NCBI RefSeq assembly: GCF_011305535.1
Contig: NZ_CP049905.1
Coordinates: forward strand, 558,001 to 622,000
DNA from: Diaphorobacter sp. HDW4B
GTDB lineage: Bacteria; Pseudomonadota; Gammaproteobacteria; Burkholderiales; Burkholderiaceae_C
Direction: 5' to 3'
DNA: 64,000 nt
Under the pieces are notes generated by a model. The model had not been told where the DNA came from. It worked only from the letters and a program-made list of their open reading frames with translations, and ran no database searches. Made by a program: the position numbers and the translations under genes. Position 1 is the first letter of the stretch. Each line of letters begins with the position of its first letter. Below are positions 7,184-15,693 of the stretch, piece after piece.

Positions 7184-7708
7184 TCAACGTGCGTCGTGGG
7201 AGTGAATTTGCAGCGCTTCGAGAAAGCGCGAAACCATGTTATAGGCTGCAATCGTGGCCGTGAGGTCAACCAGTCCCTGTGGTGTGAAGTGCACCGCAAC
7301 TGCCGCGAACACCTCATCAGCGACCTGTACTTGTTGTGTCATCACATCCACATAGGCGAGAACCGATCTTTCAAGCGGGTCGAATAGCGCGCACTGTGGC
7401 CAGTCAGCCAAACCAGCGAGTTTTCCTTCCGACACACCTTCACTCAATGCGATGGGCGCATGTTGGTCGGCCTCGTACGGTGCGCTGTTCAGCATTGCAA
7501 CGCGCATGATGACCAGTTCGCGCAAACCGCCATTCAAGCTCGACCTCTGACGAATCGAGGTGAGGTATGCGAGCCATCCTTCGGCAACAGCTGGGCTGTG
7601 GAGAAGCATCTGGTACAGGTGGAGGATGCTGCCGCGCTGGGCGACGATCTTGTCTGCCAAGGCGTGCGCAACATCGGTCTGGATGTCGGCGTAAGGAATG
7701 CGAGCCAT
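7184..7708 (-). CDS. Carboxymuconolactone decarboxylase-like (AhpD-fold) protein without the Cys pair
   Basis: The 174-residue all-helical protein has the AhpD/CMD pattern 'GSILHLYQMLLHSPAVAEGW', 'LRELVIMRVAMLNSAPYEADQHAPIA' and 'LVDLTATIAAYNMVSRFLEAL'. In AhpD-type peroxidases the middle segment contains CxxC-xxxH; here it reads 'APYEADQHA', so the redox Cys residues are absent while the His remains. A peroxidase role is therefore unlikely; a decarboxylase, lactone-handling or hydratase-like role is more plausible. It is the first gene after the divergent LysR promoter region, followed by a Bug protein, suggesting catabolism of an imported acid. Confidence 0.75.
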   Translation of the reverse strand: MARIPYADIQTDVAHALADKIVAQRGSILHLYQMLLHSPAVAEGWLAYLTSIRQRSSLNGGLRELVIMRVAMLNSAPYEADQHAPIALSEGVSEGKLAGLADWPQCALFDPLERSVLAYVDVMTQQVQVADEVFAAVAVHFTPQGLVDLTATIAAYNMVSRFLEALQIHSHDAR

Positions 7709-7779
7709 GTATGAGTTGTCCGTGAATCTTGGATAGAGACGATCCTAGCTACCAGTCATCCATCGGAGAAGTTCCAAAT

Positions 7780-7797
7780 TTCTATTAATTTATAGAA
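7780..7797. promoter_or_regulatory. AT-rich inverted repeat, candidate LysR operator
   Basis: 'TTCTAT' and 'ATAGAA' flank a 6-base AT spacer, giving an 18-bp inverted repeat just 8 bases before the LysR start codon, in the 96-bp divergent gap. The position would let the regulator control both its own gene and the CMD/Bug unit. Confidence 0.45.
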
Positions 7798-7804
7798 TGA
7801 TGGA

Positions 7805-8737
7805 ATGAATGTTTCCCCCCGACACCTGCGCATGTTTTTGACCTTGGCAAGTTCACTGAACTTCAGCAAGGCAGCCGAACAGCTGTTCATGACTCAGCCC
7901 AGTTTGAGCAAGGTAATTCGTGATCTAGAGGAGGCCTTGGGACTTCCACTGTTCGAGCGCACCACGCGACATGTTCGCCTGACCGTGGGAGGTGCGCAGC
8001 TCGTCGCCGTAGCACGCAGTGTGGTGGGTGAGTACGAGGCAGGCCTTAAGCGACTGCAATCGTCTGCCGAACGCGAGGCGAGGCATCTGGCCGTCGCGGC
8101 GTTTCCCTCGCTAACCAGCGTGCTCCTCCCTAAAGTGTGCGCTGCGCTAGAAGCGCGCCACGCTGCGTCCCGCATCACTATCATTGACTGCAGTAACACA
8201 ACGGCCGTGGAACACGTATTGCGCTATCAGGTGGATTTCGCGCTGGCCTCGGTCGCCCCCTCCCACCCAGACCTGCACTATGAGGAGGTGGTTCGCGACC
8301 GTTTCGTTCTGCTTGCTGGTCGCCGTTGGCGGCGAAAGCTGGACTCTGTCGTGACCCTAGATGAAATGCTTTCCTTGCCACTCATCACCATGACGGACAA
8401 CAGCACGGCAATGCGCTACATCAGCGCTGCATATCTACAGCGCGGCGTAGAGTTCCGGCCCAAGATGCAATTTGACCAACTCGGCACAGTGGCCTCGTTT
8501 GTGGAAGAGGGACTAGGTGTCGCAGTGCTTCCCTATCTCGCCGCAGCACCGTTAAGACGATTGCATAGGGTCGAAATTGCAGACGGTCCGCTGCGATCCA
8601 TCGGCATTGTGAAGCGACGCCTGGGCAATCCGACGACGATGGCGGTGGATGCCATGGACGAGGTCCGAAAAAGCTTAGAAGACCTGATATTGCGGAACCC
8701 TGAGGGGCTCCTCACGCCGACAAAGTCTCGGTGGTAG
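7805..8737 (+). CDS. LysR-family transcriptional regulator
   Basis: The 310-residue protein begins with the LysR helix-turn-helix 'HLRMFLTLASSLNFSKAAEQ' and 'MTQPSLSKVIRDLEEALG', followed by 'LFERTTRHVRLT'. The effector domain spans about residues 90-295, with a conserved late motif 'FVEEGLGVAVLPYLA'. It is divergent from the CMD-like/Bug unit and is probably its activator, responding to the imported acid or an intermediate. Two residues that contact ligand in this family (Thr near 'ITMTDNST') are present, but the ligand cannot be named. Confidence 0.9.
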   Translation: MNVSPRHLRMFLTLASSLNFSKAAEQLFMTQPSLSKVIRDLEEALGLPLFERTTRHVRLTVGGAQLVAVARSVVGEYEAGLKRLQSSAEREARHLAVAAFPSLTSVLLPKVCAALEARHAASRITIIDCSNTTAVEHVLRYQVDFALASVAPSHPDLHYEEVVRDRFVLLAGRRWRRKLDSVVTLDEMLSLPLITMTDNSTAMRYISAAYLQRGVEFRPKMQFDQLGTVASFVEEGLGVAVLPYLAAAPLRRLHRVEIADGPLRSIGIVKRRLGNPTTMAVDAMDEVRKSLEDLILRNPEGLLTPTKSRW

Positions 8738-9336
8738 CCCTGCGAGCAACAGCGACTTCTCAGGCTCGAGGCTCTGGCCTGCTTAGGGGGCGCTCCGGCT
8801 CAAAACCAGAAGTCAACTTCTTTGGCAGTCCGGATTTCGTTGGGCACATGCGCTTGGCGGGAAAAGGACTATGTACGCCTGCTTGAAGTTCATTGGCGTC
8901 ACTTTTTCATGATCTTGCGTCTTCGCCGCCACGGTACGCCCCAGTTCGCAAAACAAATTTCATTTTCGCGAGCGAATCCAAGTAGGCTTCAGATTGCCGC
9001 GATAGAAGATTCGATGACCAACGCTGACCTCATCGAGACGCCCTCAGGAATGTTGGAGGTACCCGTGCGCAAGCTCATCAAGACTGCGGAGATACGTAGT
9101 CTGTCAACTGATGCCGCGTTATCTTGCCACGCTTAGGCGAGGGAGGCTCAGACGGTACTTCATGGGCTTCAATCAACCTCACGTGAGAGTTAACGGCAGC
9201 TATCCGCCTTAGAACAGCCGCTGGTGGGGCCGTAGGTGAAGGACAGCCGCTGCAAGAGCAGATCCTCGCCAAGGGTAATCCAGCCATTTTTCGGTTTACC
9301 CCTTGGTTTACCCCTCAGATCCAGCCAAAGACAGAG
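8738..9336. other. Gene-poor stretch next to tRNA-Pro, possible old integration junction
   Basis: No credible gene is seen in these 600 bases. Minus-strand frames are open but lack known motifs. A 12-bp direct repeat 'ggtttacccct(t/c)' occurs in tandem at 9293-9316, and read on the minus strand gives 'RGKPRGKP'. Because the region lies at the 3' side of the tRNA-Pro gene, where integrases insert elements, it may be the worn edge of an island; no integrase or duplicated tRNA end is visible. Confidence 0.35.
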
Positions 9337-9340
9337 AAAG

Positions 9341-9375
9341 AAAAACGGGTTACAGCATTTCTACTGTAACCCGTT
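9341..9375 (-). terminator. Rho-independent terminator after tRNA-Pro
   Basis: A perfect 12-bp stem, 'aacgggttacag' (9344-9355) and 'ctgtaacccgtt' (9364-9375), with an 8-base loop. Read on the minus strand the stem is followed by a T-rich tract, 18 bases after the tRNA end. Confidence 0.85.
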
Positions 9376-9393
9376 GATTTTATTGAAATAAAA

Positions 9394-9470
9394 TGGTCGG
9401 CGTGGCGGGATTCGAACTCGCGACCCCTTGCACCCCATGCAAGTGCGCTACCAGGCTGCGCTACACGCCG
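9394..9470 (-). tRNA. tRNA-Pro (anticodon GGG)
   Basis: The minus strand folds as a 77-nt tRNA including encoded CCA. The acceptor arms are 'CGGCGTG' and 'CACGCCG', the D arm contains 'GCGCAGCCTGGTAGCGC', the anticodon stem is CTTGC/GCAAG around loop ATGGGGT with anticodon GGG, and the T loop is 'GTTCGAATC'. It reads proline codons CCC (and CCU). It follows the merR-type gene downstream of ihfA, a gene order typical of Comamonadaceae, and its 3' end faces the accessory region at 1-9.4 kb. Confidence 0.97.
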
Positions 9471-9497
9471 ACAAGAATTAAATTATATAGCGAAAAA

Positions 9498-9983
9498 TCA
9501 CACCCAAGATAAAAGAGCGCGAATTTCTTGAAGTTCTTTTCGCACGGCCTGGATGCTGAGCGGCGCGACATGCGAAGCTGCATTCGCAGAGGGCGCGACT
9601 GTCGCAATCGAAGCATCCGCCCTGGTGGCCGAATCGTCATCCGGGAAGTCACTCTCGTCACCATCCACGAACTCCATTGCACCGGCATCACCCACCGCGA
9701 GTTGCTCGACGCCGGCTTTGCCTGAGTGCGCGAGTTCCTGCAGGCGATTGCGCGCACCGCTGATGGTGAAGCCTTGGTCGTAGAGCAGGTCGCGGATGCG
9801 GCGCACCATCAGCACTTCATGATGCTGGTAGTAACGGCGGTTTCCGCGACGCTTCATGGGGCGCAGTTGGGTGAACTCCTGCTCCCAATAGCGGAGCACA
9901 TGCGGTTTGACACCGCACAGCTCGGCCACCTCACCAATGGTGAAGTAACGTTTGGCCGGAATGGGTGGCAGCACTGTGCTCAT
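9498..9983 (-). CDS. MerR-family transcriptional regulator
   Basis: The 161-residue protein has the MerR DNA-binding domain at residues 11-80: 'YFTIGEVAELCGVKPHVLRY', 'WEQEF', 'RRGNRRYYQHHEVLMVRRIR' and 'LLYDQGFTISGARNRL'. No Cys-based metal site follows; the C-terminal half is an acidic, low-complexity linker and a short helical end. Genes of this kind directly downstream of ihfA are common in betaproteobacteria, with no assigned target. It lies 105 bases after ihfA and 27 bases before the tRNA, so it is probably transcribed from the pheST-ihfA operon or its own promoter in the gap. Confidence 0.88.
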   Translation of the reverse strand: MSTVLPPIPAKRYFTIGEVAELCGVKPHVLRYWEQEFTQLRPMKRRGNRRYYQHHEVLMVRRIRDLLYDQGFTISGARNRLQELAHSGKAGVEQLAVGDAGAMEFVDGDESDFPDDDSATRADASIATVAPSANAASHVAPLSIQAVRKELQEIRALLSWV

Positions 9984-10088
9984 GGAATTTTGATGAAAAC
10001 TTGAGAAAAGCTCTCAAGCCTACTCCAGTAGAAACAGCCCTATCCAGAATGGGGCGTCATCCGCACCATCTTAGTCAGGCTTTATCAG

Positions 10089-10448
10089 TCAGTCCTCTTT
10101 GACTTCGCCCTGAATCTGGTCCTTGAGCTTGGAGCTCGCGTGGAAGGTCACCACACGACGCGCCTCGATCGGGATGGACTCTCCGGTACGCGGGTTGCGA
10201 CCGGGGCGCGGTGCTTTGGTGCGAATCTGAAAGTTGCCAAAGCTCGAGAGCTTCACGTCTTCGCCATTGATCAGGCTCTGCTCGATGAGGCTGAAAAATG
10301 CGTCGATCATGTCCTTGGACTCGCGCTTGTTCAGGCCGATCTGCTCGAACAGCAGGTCGGCGAGCTGCGCCTTGGTCAGCGCCGGGGACTCCAGGCTTTC
10401 GACCGTGAACTCCCCCATTCCGATGTCGTCATTGAGCGTCATCATCAT
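10089..10448 (-). CDS. ihfA: Integration host factor subunit alpha
   Basis: The 119-residue protein is the alpha chain of the IHF heterodimer, which bends DNA at specific sites in the nucleoid. It shows the HU/IHF fold: 'TKAQLADLLFEQIGLNKRES' then 'KDMIDAFFSLIEQSL', 'GEDVKLSSFGNFQIRTKAPR', and the DNA-embracing arm 'PGRNPRTGESIPI' with the intercalating Pro. About 15 extra N-terminal residues ('GMGEFTVESLES') compared with E. coli are usual in this order. The start overlaps the pheT stop (several adjacent ATGs at 10442-10448), so it is translationally coupled to pheT, as in E. coli. Confidence 0.95.
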   Translation of the reverse strand: MMMTLNDDIGMGEFTVESLESPALTKAQLADLLFEQIGLNKRESKDMIDAFFSLIEQSLINGEDVKLSSFGNFQIRTKAPRPGRNPRTGESIPIEARRVVTFHASSKLKDQIQGEVKED

Positions 10449-12877
10449 CGCAACCTTGCTCCGGTTTTGTCAGCCAACGATTGAAGAATGCCTTGCACGG
10501 CGGATTCGATGTCCGCATCGGCCAGCGCGGCGCTGTCGGAACCCAGCGTGAGTCGGATCGCCAGGCTCTTCTCGCCTTCGGCCAGCCCGCCAGCCGAACC
10601 GGCCTTGGGGCGGAACACGTCGAACAGCACAGCGGAGCGCAGCAGACCCTTGGATGCACCGGCATGAATGGCGTTCATGACAGCGGCGTGGGTCACATTC
10701 TCGGTGACGACCACGGCAATGTCACGCTCCACGGCTTGCTGTTTTGAGACAGACTGGAACACCGGCACCTTGCGGGCCAGCACGGCGTCGAGATCCAGCT
10801 CGAACAGGATGGGCGCATGCGCCAGATCGCGGCTTTGACGCCACTTGGGATGCAGTTCGCCCACAAAACCGATTTCGCGACCATCCAGCACCACGCGAGC
10901 GCAACGGCCGGGGTGCATCGCCGGATGCTCGGCGGGCTCGAACGTGGCTTGCAGCGGAGCGAGCAGCGCCTCCACATCACCCTTCACATCGAAGAAATCA
11001 GCCTTGGCGTCGGTGCGACCCCATTGCAGTTGGTCAGCAGGGCCAAACGCCAAGCCCGCCACGCGCATCGGCTGGCGGAAGCCCTTCACCGTGGTGTCAC
11101 TTTCCACCACGCTGTCGTCACGCAGGAACACGCGGCCGAGTTCGAACACGCGCACGCGGTTGGCCTTGCGGTCCACGTTGAACTTGAGCACCTGCAGCAA
11201 CGAACCGATGAGCGACGAGCGCATCACGCTCAGATGGCTGGCGATGGGGTTGAGCAGCTTGATTGGGTTGGCGTTGCCAGCCAATTCGTTTTCCCACTTT
11301 TCTTCAACGAAGCTGAAGTTGATGGTTTCCTGGTAGCCGAGACCGGCCAGCGCATGGCTCACATCGAACTGACCGCGACGGTTTTCGGCGCGCAGCTTGG
11401 GGCTGATCGGAGCAAGCGGCTTGGTGGTCGGCAGGTTTTCGTAGCCGATCATGCGCGCGACTTCTTCGATCAAGTCTTCTTCGATGTTGATGTCGAAGCG
11501 GAACGAAGGCGCGGTCACGGTGAGCGTGCCGTCGCCCTGCTCTGTCGGCAGACCCAGACCGGTGAGCGCGTCGTAGCACTGTTGCTGCGTGAGCGGCATG
11601 CCGATGACCTTGACCGCGCGCGCCACGCGCAGCGTGACCTTCTTGGGCTCGGGCATGTTGGGCTTCTGGTCGTCCATCACGCCGCAGATGGTGTCGGACG
11701 TGCCGCAGATTTCCAGCACCAGTTGGGTGATGCGTTCGATGTGCTCGACGGTGTTTTCCGGATCGACACCGCGCTCGAAACGATGGCCTGCATCGGTCGA
11801 GAAGTTGAAGTGGCGCGAACGACCGGCCACCGCCTTGGGCCACCAGAAAGCGGCTTCGATGTAGATGTTCTTGGTGTCGTCGGACACGGCGGTCGCATCG
11901 CCACCCATGATGCCAGCGAGCGATTCGACCTGCTGGTCGTCGGCGATCACGCCGACCTTCAGGAAGTCGTCGATGGTGATGGTGTTGCCGTTGAGCAGCT
12001 TGAGCTGTTCACCCACCTTGCCCCAGCGCACTTGCAGCGCGCCGTGGATCTTGTCCAGATCGAAGATGTGCGAAGGACGGCCCAGCTCGAACATCACATA
12101 GTTCGAGATGTCGACCAGCGGCGACACGCTGCGCTGACCGCAACGCGCGAGGCGATCGACCATCCACTGCGGCGTCTTCGCCTGGGTGTTCACGTTGCGC
12201 AGGATGCGACCGGAGAAGCGACCGCACAGGTCGGTGGCTTCGATCTTCACGGCCAGCTTGTCCTGTGTGCCGACAGCAGCTGCAGGGAACGACAGCGCCT
12301 TGAGCGGAGCGCCGGTCAGCGCCGACACTTCGCGCGCAATGCCGTAGACCGACAGGTTGTGCGCGAGATTGGGCGTGAGCTTGAGCGTGAACAGCGTGTC
12401 GTCGAGGTTCAGATACTCGCGGATGTTCTGGCCGAGCGGCGCATCCAGCGGCAGCTCCAGCAGACCGCCATGATCGTCGGCAAGCTTGAGTTCCTTGGCC
12501 GAGCACAGCATGCCGTAGCTTTCCACACCGCGCAGCTTGCCGATCTTGATCTTGAAGGGCTTGCCATCTTCGCCAGGTGGCAGTTCAGCACCCACGGTAG
12601 CGCATGGCACCTTGATGCCGACGCGCGCATTCGGAGCACCGCAGACGATGTTCAGCAGCTCGGCCGCACCGATGTCCACCTTGCAGACACGCAGGCGGTC
12701 GGCGTCAGGATGCTGCACGGCTTCCTTGATCTCGCCGACGACGATGCCGGTGAACGGAGGCGCGACGGGGTCCAGTTCCTCGACTTCGAGACCGGCCATG
12801 GTCAGCGTGTCGGCCAGCTGCTGGGTTGTGAGTTGAGGGTTGCAGAATTCGCGCAACCAGGATTCTGGGAATTGCAT
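10445..12877 (-). CDS. pheT: Phenylalanine-tRNA ligase beta subunit
   Basis: The 810-residue protein is the tRNA-binding chain of the (alpha-beta)2 phenylalanyl-tRNA synthetase. It shows the N-terminal 'MQFPESWLREF', the EMAP/OB-type tRNA-binding domain (residues about 40-150, 'GIVVGEIKEAVQHPDADRL'), the B3/B4 editing region ('RFERGVDPENT'), the B5 domain ('YDALTGLGLPTE') and a C-terminal anticodon-binding FDX-ACB domain ('SKQQAVERDIAVVV'). Length equals that of other proteobacterial PheT proteins. It follows pheS after 115 bases and overlaps ihfA by four bases. Confidence 0.97.
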   Translation of the reverse strand: MQFPESWLREFCNPQLTTQQLADTLTMAGLEVEELDPVAPPFTGIVVGEIKEAVQHPDADRLRVCKVDIGAAELLNIVCGAPNARVGIKVPCATVGAELPPGEDGKPFKIKIGKLRGVESYGMLCSAKELKLADDHGGLLELPLDAPLGQNIREYLNLDDTLFTLKLTPNLAHNLSVYGIAREVSALTGAPLKALSFPAAAVGTQDKLAVKIEATDLCGRFSGRILRNVNTQAKTPQWMVDRLARCGQRSVSPLVDISNYVMFELGRPSHIFDLDKIHGALQVRWGKVGEQLKLLNGNTITIDDFLKVGVIADDQQVESLAGIMGGDATAVSDDTKNIYIEAAFWWPKAVAGRSRHFNFSTDAGHRFERGVDPENTVEHIERITQLVLEICGTSDTICGVMDDQKPNMPEPKKVTLRVARAVKVIGMPLTQQQCYDALTGLGLPTEQGDGTLTVTAPSFRFDINIEEDLIEEVARMIGYENLPTTKPLAPISPKLRAENRRGQFDVSHALAGLGYQETINFSFVEEKWENELAGNANPIKLLNPIASHLSVMRSSLIGSLLQVLKFNVDRKANRVRVFELGRVFLRDDSVVESDTTVKGFRQPMRVAGLAFGPADQLQWGRTDAKADFFDVKGDVEALLAPLQATFEPAEHPAMHPGRCARVVLDGREIGFVGELHPKWRQSRDLAHAPILFELDLDAVLARKVPVFQSVSKQQAVERDIAVVVTENVTHAAVMNAIHAGASKGLLRSAVLFDVFRPKAGSAGGLAEGEKSLAIRLTLGSDSAALADADIESAVQGILQSLADKTGARLR

Positions 12878-12992
12878 GGCTTGTTAAATCTCTCTGGCGT
12901 TGATCGGCCTGTAGCTTGTGTTTGTTGCTTTGGGCTGCAGGCTTCTCGGTTGGTGAACAAACGGCTTGTGTTCGATGCTTGCTGTTTACGGC

Positions 12993-14045
12993 TTACTGGA
13001 ATTGCGACAGGAAACGGATATCGCCGTCGAAGAACAGACGCAGGTCGTTCACGCCGTAACGCAGCATCGTCAGACGGTCCGGCCCCATGCCGAAGGCAAA
13101 GCCGATGAACTTCTCGGGATCGAGGCCCATGTTGCGCACCACGTTGGGGTGCACCTGACCCGAGCCAGCCACTTCCAGCCAACGGCCGGCAAGCGGGCCA
13201 CTCTGGAACTGGATGTCGATTTCGGCCGAAGGCTCGGTGAACGGGAAGAAGCTCGGACGGAACCGCAGCACCAGATCTTCCTGCTCGAAGAAGGTTTTGC
13301 AGAAGTCGGTGAACACGACCTTCAGGTCCTTGAAGCTCACGTTCTCGCCGATCCACAGGCCTTCGCACTGGTGGAACATGGGCGAGTGCGTCGCATCGGA
13401 GTCCACGCGATAGGTGCGGCCCGGCGCGATCACGCGGATTTCGGGCATGGGATGACCGGCGTCGATCAGGCTGCGGTACTTCTTGACGTGCTGCACGGCG
13501 TGGCGCACCTGCATGGGGCTGGTGTGCGTGCGCAGCAGGTTGGGCGCGTGGGCCGTGCCGCCTTCGACGTAGAAGGTGTCATGCATGGAACGCGCTGGAT
13601 GATCTTCCGGCGTGTTGAGCGCGGTGAAGTTGAACCAGTCGGATTCGATTTCCGGGCCTTCGGCCACATCGAAGCCCATGGAGCCGAAGATGCCTTCGAT
13701 GCGCTCGAGCGTGCGCGAGACGGGATGCAGGCCACCTACGCCGCGAACACGGCCCGGCAGGGTCACATCCAGCACTTCGGCCTTCAGATGGGCTTCCAGC
13801 TCGGCATCGGCCAGCGCCTGACGACGCGCGGTCAGCGCCGCTTCGATGGCCTGCTTGGCCAGATTGATGGCCGCGCCGCGCGACTTTTTCTCTTCGACGG
13901 AAAGCTGAGCCATGCCCTTCATGAGCTCAGTCACCTTGCCCGATTTGCCCAGAAACTGCGCCTTGGCATTTTCCAGATCATTGGGGGTTTGTGCCTGCGC
14001 GAACAGTTGCTGCGCGCTTTCGACCAGAGAATCCAACTCGTTCAT
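12993..14045 (-). CDS. pheS: Phenylalanine-tRNA ligase alpha subunit
   Basis: The 350-residue catalytic chain of PheRS has an N-terminal coiled coil, then class II motifs: motif 1 '[17 protein letters not shown]', motif 2 '[20 protein letters not shown]' and motif 3 '[19 protein letters not shown]'. '[17 protein letters not shown]' forms the Phe/ATP pocket. The start is placed at the ATG at 14045, preceded by AGAAG at proper spacing; a GTG six codons upstream is also open but has no ribosome-binding site. A hairpin with a T-rich tail between rplT and pheS may limit read-through into pheST. Confidence 0.96.
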   Translation of the reverse strand: MNELDSLVESAQQLFAQAQTPNDLENAKAQFLGKSGKVTELMKGMAQLSVEEKKSRGAAINLAKQAIEAALTARRQALADAELEAHLKAEVLDVTLPGRVRGVGGLHPVSRTLERIEGIFGSMGFDVAEGPEIESDWFNFTALNTPEDHPARSMHDTFYVEGGTAHAPNLLRTHTSPMQVRHAVQHVKKYRSLIDAGHPMPEIRVIAPGRTYRVDSDATHSPMFHQCEGLWIGENVSFKDLKVVFTDFCKTFFEQEDLVLRFRPSFFPFTEPSAEIDIQFQSGPLAGRWLEVAGSGQVHPNVVRNMGLDPEKFIGFAFGMGPDRLTMLRYGVNDLRLFFDGDIRFLSQFQ

Positions 14046-14153
14046 ATCGACTTCTTTTATCACCTAGTGTTCTGACCTTTGCGCACTCGCTCGACGACAG
14101 ATCGAGTCACGCAAGGGTCAGCACACCGAGAGCTTTTCGATTTTCAAAATAAA

Positions 14154-14187
14154 CAAGGGCTAGTGCCTTTTCAAGCCCTAGCCCTTG
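14154..14187 (-). terminator. Terminator or attenuator hairpin between rplT and pheS
   Basis: A 10-bp perfect stem, 'caagggctag' (14154-14163) and 'ctagcccttg' (14178-14187), separated by 14 bases. On the minus strand it is followed by 'TTTATTTT'. It lies 50 bases after rplT and about 110 bases before the pheS start, so it may end the infC-rpmI-rplT transcript or act as a pheST attenuator. I see no Phe-rich leader peptide. Confidence 0.75.
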
Positions 14188-14237
14188 CTGTTTGTGCGCA
14201 GACACGCAGCCTTGCGGCCGCATGCCTATCGCGGAAC

Positions 14238-14597
14238 TCAAGCAGCCAGCTTGGCCTTGACTTGTTCCACGATGCTGCCGAAGGCAGCCTTGTCGTGCAC
14301 CGCGATATCGGCCAGCATCTTGCGGTCGATTTCGATGGAAGCCTTCTTCAGGCCGTTGGCGAATTGGCTGTATGTCAGACCCAGTTCGCGTGCAGCGGCG
14401 TTGATACGGGCGATCCACAATTGGCGGAACACGCGCTTCTTGGTACGACGGTCACGGTAGGCATATTGCCCAGCCTTCATCACCGCCTGCTTGGCGACGC
14501 GGAAGACATTGCCGCGACGACCGCGGAAACCCTTGGACAGGGCCAGAACTTTTTTATGGCGGGCGCGAGCCGTTACACCACGTTTGACGCGAGGCAT
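14238..14597 (-). CDS. rplT: 50S ribosomal protein L20
   Basis: The 119-residue basic protein begins '[20 protein letters not shown]' and shows '[20 protein letters not shown]', '[20 protein letters not shown]' and '[19 protein letters not shown]', all hallmarks of L20. L20 binds domain I of 23S rRNA, is needed early in 50S assembly, and in enterobacteria also represses its own operon by binding the mRNA leader. It lies 26 bases after rpmI in the usual infC-rpmI-rplT order. Confidence 0.98.
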   Translation of the reverse strand: MPRVKRGVTARARHKKVLALSKGFRGRRGNVFRVAKQAVMKAGQYAYRDRRTKKRVFRQLWIARINAAARELGLTYSQFANGLKKASIEIDRKMLADIAVHDKAAFGSIVEQVKAKLAA

Positions 14598-14623
14598 ATG
14601 TTTTCTCCTAGTTCGTCAGTGAA

Positions 14624-14827
14624 TTAAAGGCCCATGCCGGGCAACATTTGTGCGATCGAGCCCATGTTGGTCTCATGCACAGCAGTCGCACCACGCAGGT
14701 GACGCTTGTTCTTGGTGGTCTTCTTGGTCAAGATGTGACGCTTGAAGGCTTGACCGCGCTTGACGGTACCACCCGGACGAACGCGAAAACGCTTCTTCGC
14801 GCTGCTTTTGGTCTTCATTTTGGGCAT
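14624..14827 (-). CDS. rpmI: 50S ribosomal protein L35
   Basis: The 67-residue protein starts '[20 protein letters not shown]' and continues '[20 protein letters not shown]' and '[12 protein letters not shown]', typical of L35, a small basic protein of the large subunit. The ATG at 14827 is chosen because it gives the family N-terminus and has AGGAG upstream; longer upstream frames are not conserved. It stands between infC (about 180 bases upstream) and rplT. Confidence 0.97.
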   Translation of the reverse strand: MPKMKTKSSAKKRFRVRPGGTVKRGQAFKRHILTKKTTKNKRHLRGATAVHETNMGSIAQMLPGMGL

Positions 14828-15008
14828 GTGAATGCTCCTGTTAGTTGTGCTCGTGAGGCGTTTGCGCTGCTGTGCGCACCCTTGTAGGCCCCGAGACACT
14901 TCTTGAACGGATGAACCGAAGTCCCTCCGTGCGACAGCACTTGCGCACTGTCTATTGCAAAGGTGCACCGGTTGCCCAGCGCACCCTCGCAAATCCTTGG
15001 CAACTTGA

Positions 15009-15611
15009 TCAGGCTGCCTGCCCCGTTGCCGGAGCGCCGCTTTCCACCTTGCCACCAGCCGCTGGCTTCTTGCGGGCCGGAGCGATCATCATGATCATCT
15101 GGCGGCCTTCCAGCTTGGGGAACTGCTCGACGAGGATGCTGTCAGCGAGCTCGTCACGCAGGCGGTTCAGCAAAGCCAGACCGAGATCCTGGTGGGTGAT
15201 TTCACGACCGCGGAAACGCAGCGTGACTTTCACCTTGTCGCCATCAGCCAAGAAGCGGCGAATGTTGCGCAGCTTGATGTTGTAGTCACCATCATCGGTA
15301 CCGGGGCGGAATTTGACTTCCTTGATCTCGATGACCGTCTGCTTGGCCTTGGCTTCGGCAGCCTTCTTCTGTTCCTGATATTTGAACTTGCCGTAGTCCA
15401 TCAGGCGGCAAACCGGTGGGTTGGCCGTGGCGGCAATTTCAACCAGATCCACATCCATGTCGCCAGCCATGGCCAAGGCCTGCTGAATCGACACGATGCC
15501 GATGGGTTCATTTTCAGGACCAGAAAGACGTACTTCTGGCGCTGTGATTTCACGGTTCAGGCGGTGCTTACGCTCCTCGCGCTGACGACGATCACGAAAT
15601 TCGGTAGCGAT
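15009..15611 (-). CDS. infC: Translation initiation factor IF-3, with ATC start codon
   Basis: The 200-residue protein has the IF3 N-domain ('[20 protein letters not shown]', '[14 protein letters not shown]', '[20 protein letters not shown]') and C-domain ('[20 protein letters not shown]', '[14 protein letters not shown]'). It binds the 30S subunit and checks the start codon. The conserved N-terminus 'ATEFRDRRQ' is preceded by ATC (15609-15611), nine bases after a strong 'AAGGTGAG' ribosome-binding site. No ATG or GTG fits there; the next upstream ATG adds 16 non-conserved residues. Unusual infC start codons (AUU in E. coli) allow IF3 to repress its own translation, so the same control is likely here. 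Confidence 0.93.
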   Translation of the reverse strand: MATEFRDRRQREERKHRLNREITAPEVRLSGPENEPIGIVSIQQALAMAGDMDVDLVEIAATANPPVCRLMDYGKFKYQEQKKAAEAKAKQTVIEIKEVKFRPGTDDGDYNIKLRNIRRFLADGDKVKVTLRFRGREITHQDLGLALLNRLRDELADSILVEQFPKLEGRQMIMMIAPARKKPAAGGKVESGAPATGQAA

Positions 15612-15693
15612 GGTTCTCACCTTCAAATAAAACGCCACAACAACGTGGCATGGATGCACATAGCGCGCACCAAAGCGTTTTCAGATTCAAAAA

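Noticed and set aside
8822-9136. 104-codon plus-strand frame in the gap after the LysR gene
   Set aside because: No ribosome-binding site, no family, atypical residue use; kept only as part of a gene-poor stretch.
9293-9316. Tandem 12-bp repeat read as RGKPRGKP on the minus strand, possible integrase tail
   Set aside because: Resembles short basic repeats of some integrases, but no catalytic Arg/His/Tyr motif is found around it, so calling an integrase would be guesswork.
10817-13108. Long plus-strand open frame (763 codons) opposite pheT
   Set aside because: Composition (His, Arg, Gln, Val rich) is typical of an antisense shadow of a GC-rich gene; it has no ribosome-binding site or known domain.
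12966-14075. 369-codon plus-strand frame opposite pheS
   Set aside because: Mirror-image frame of pheS; no recognisable protein motif.
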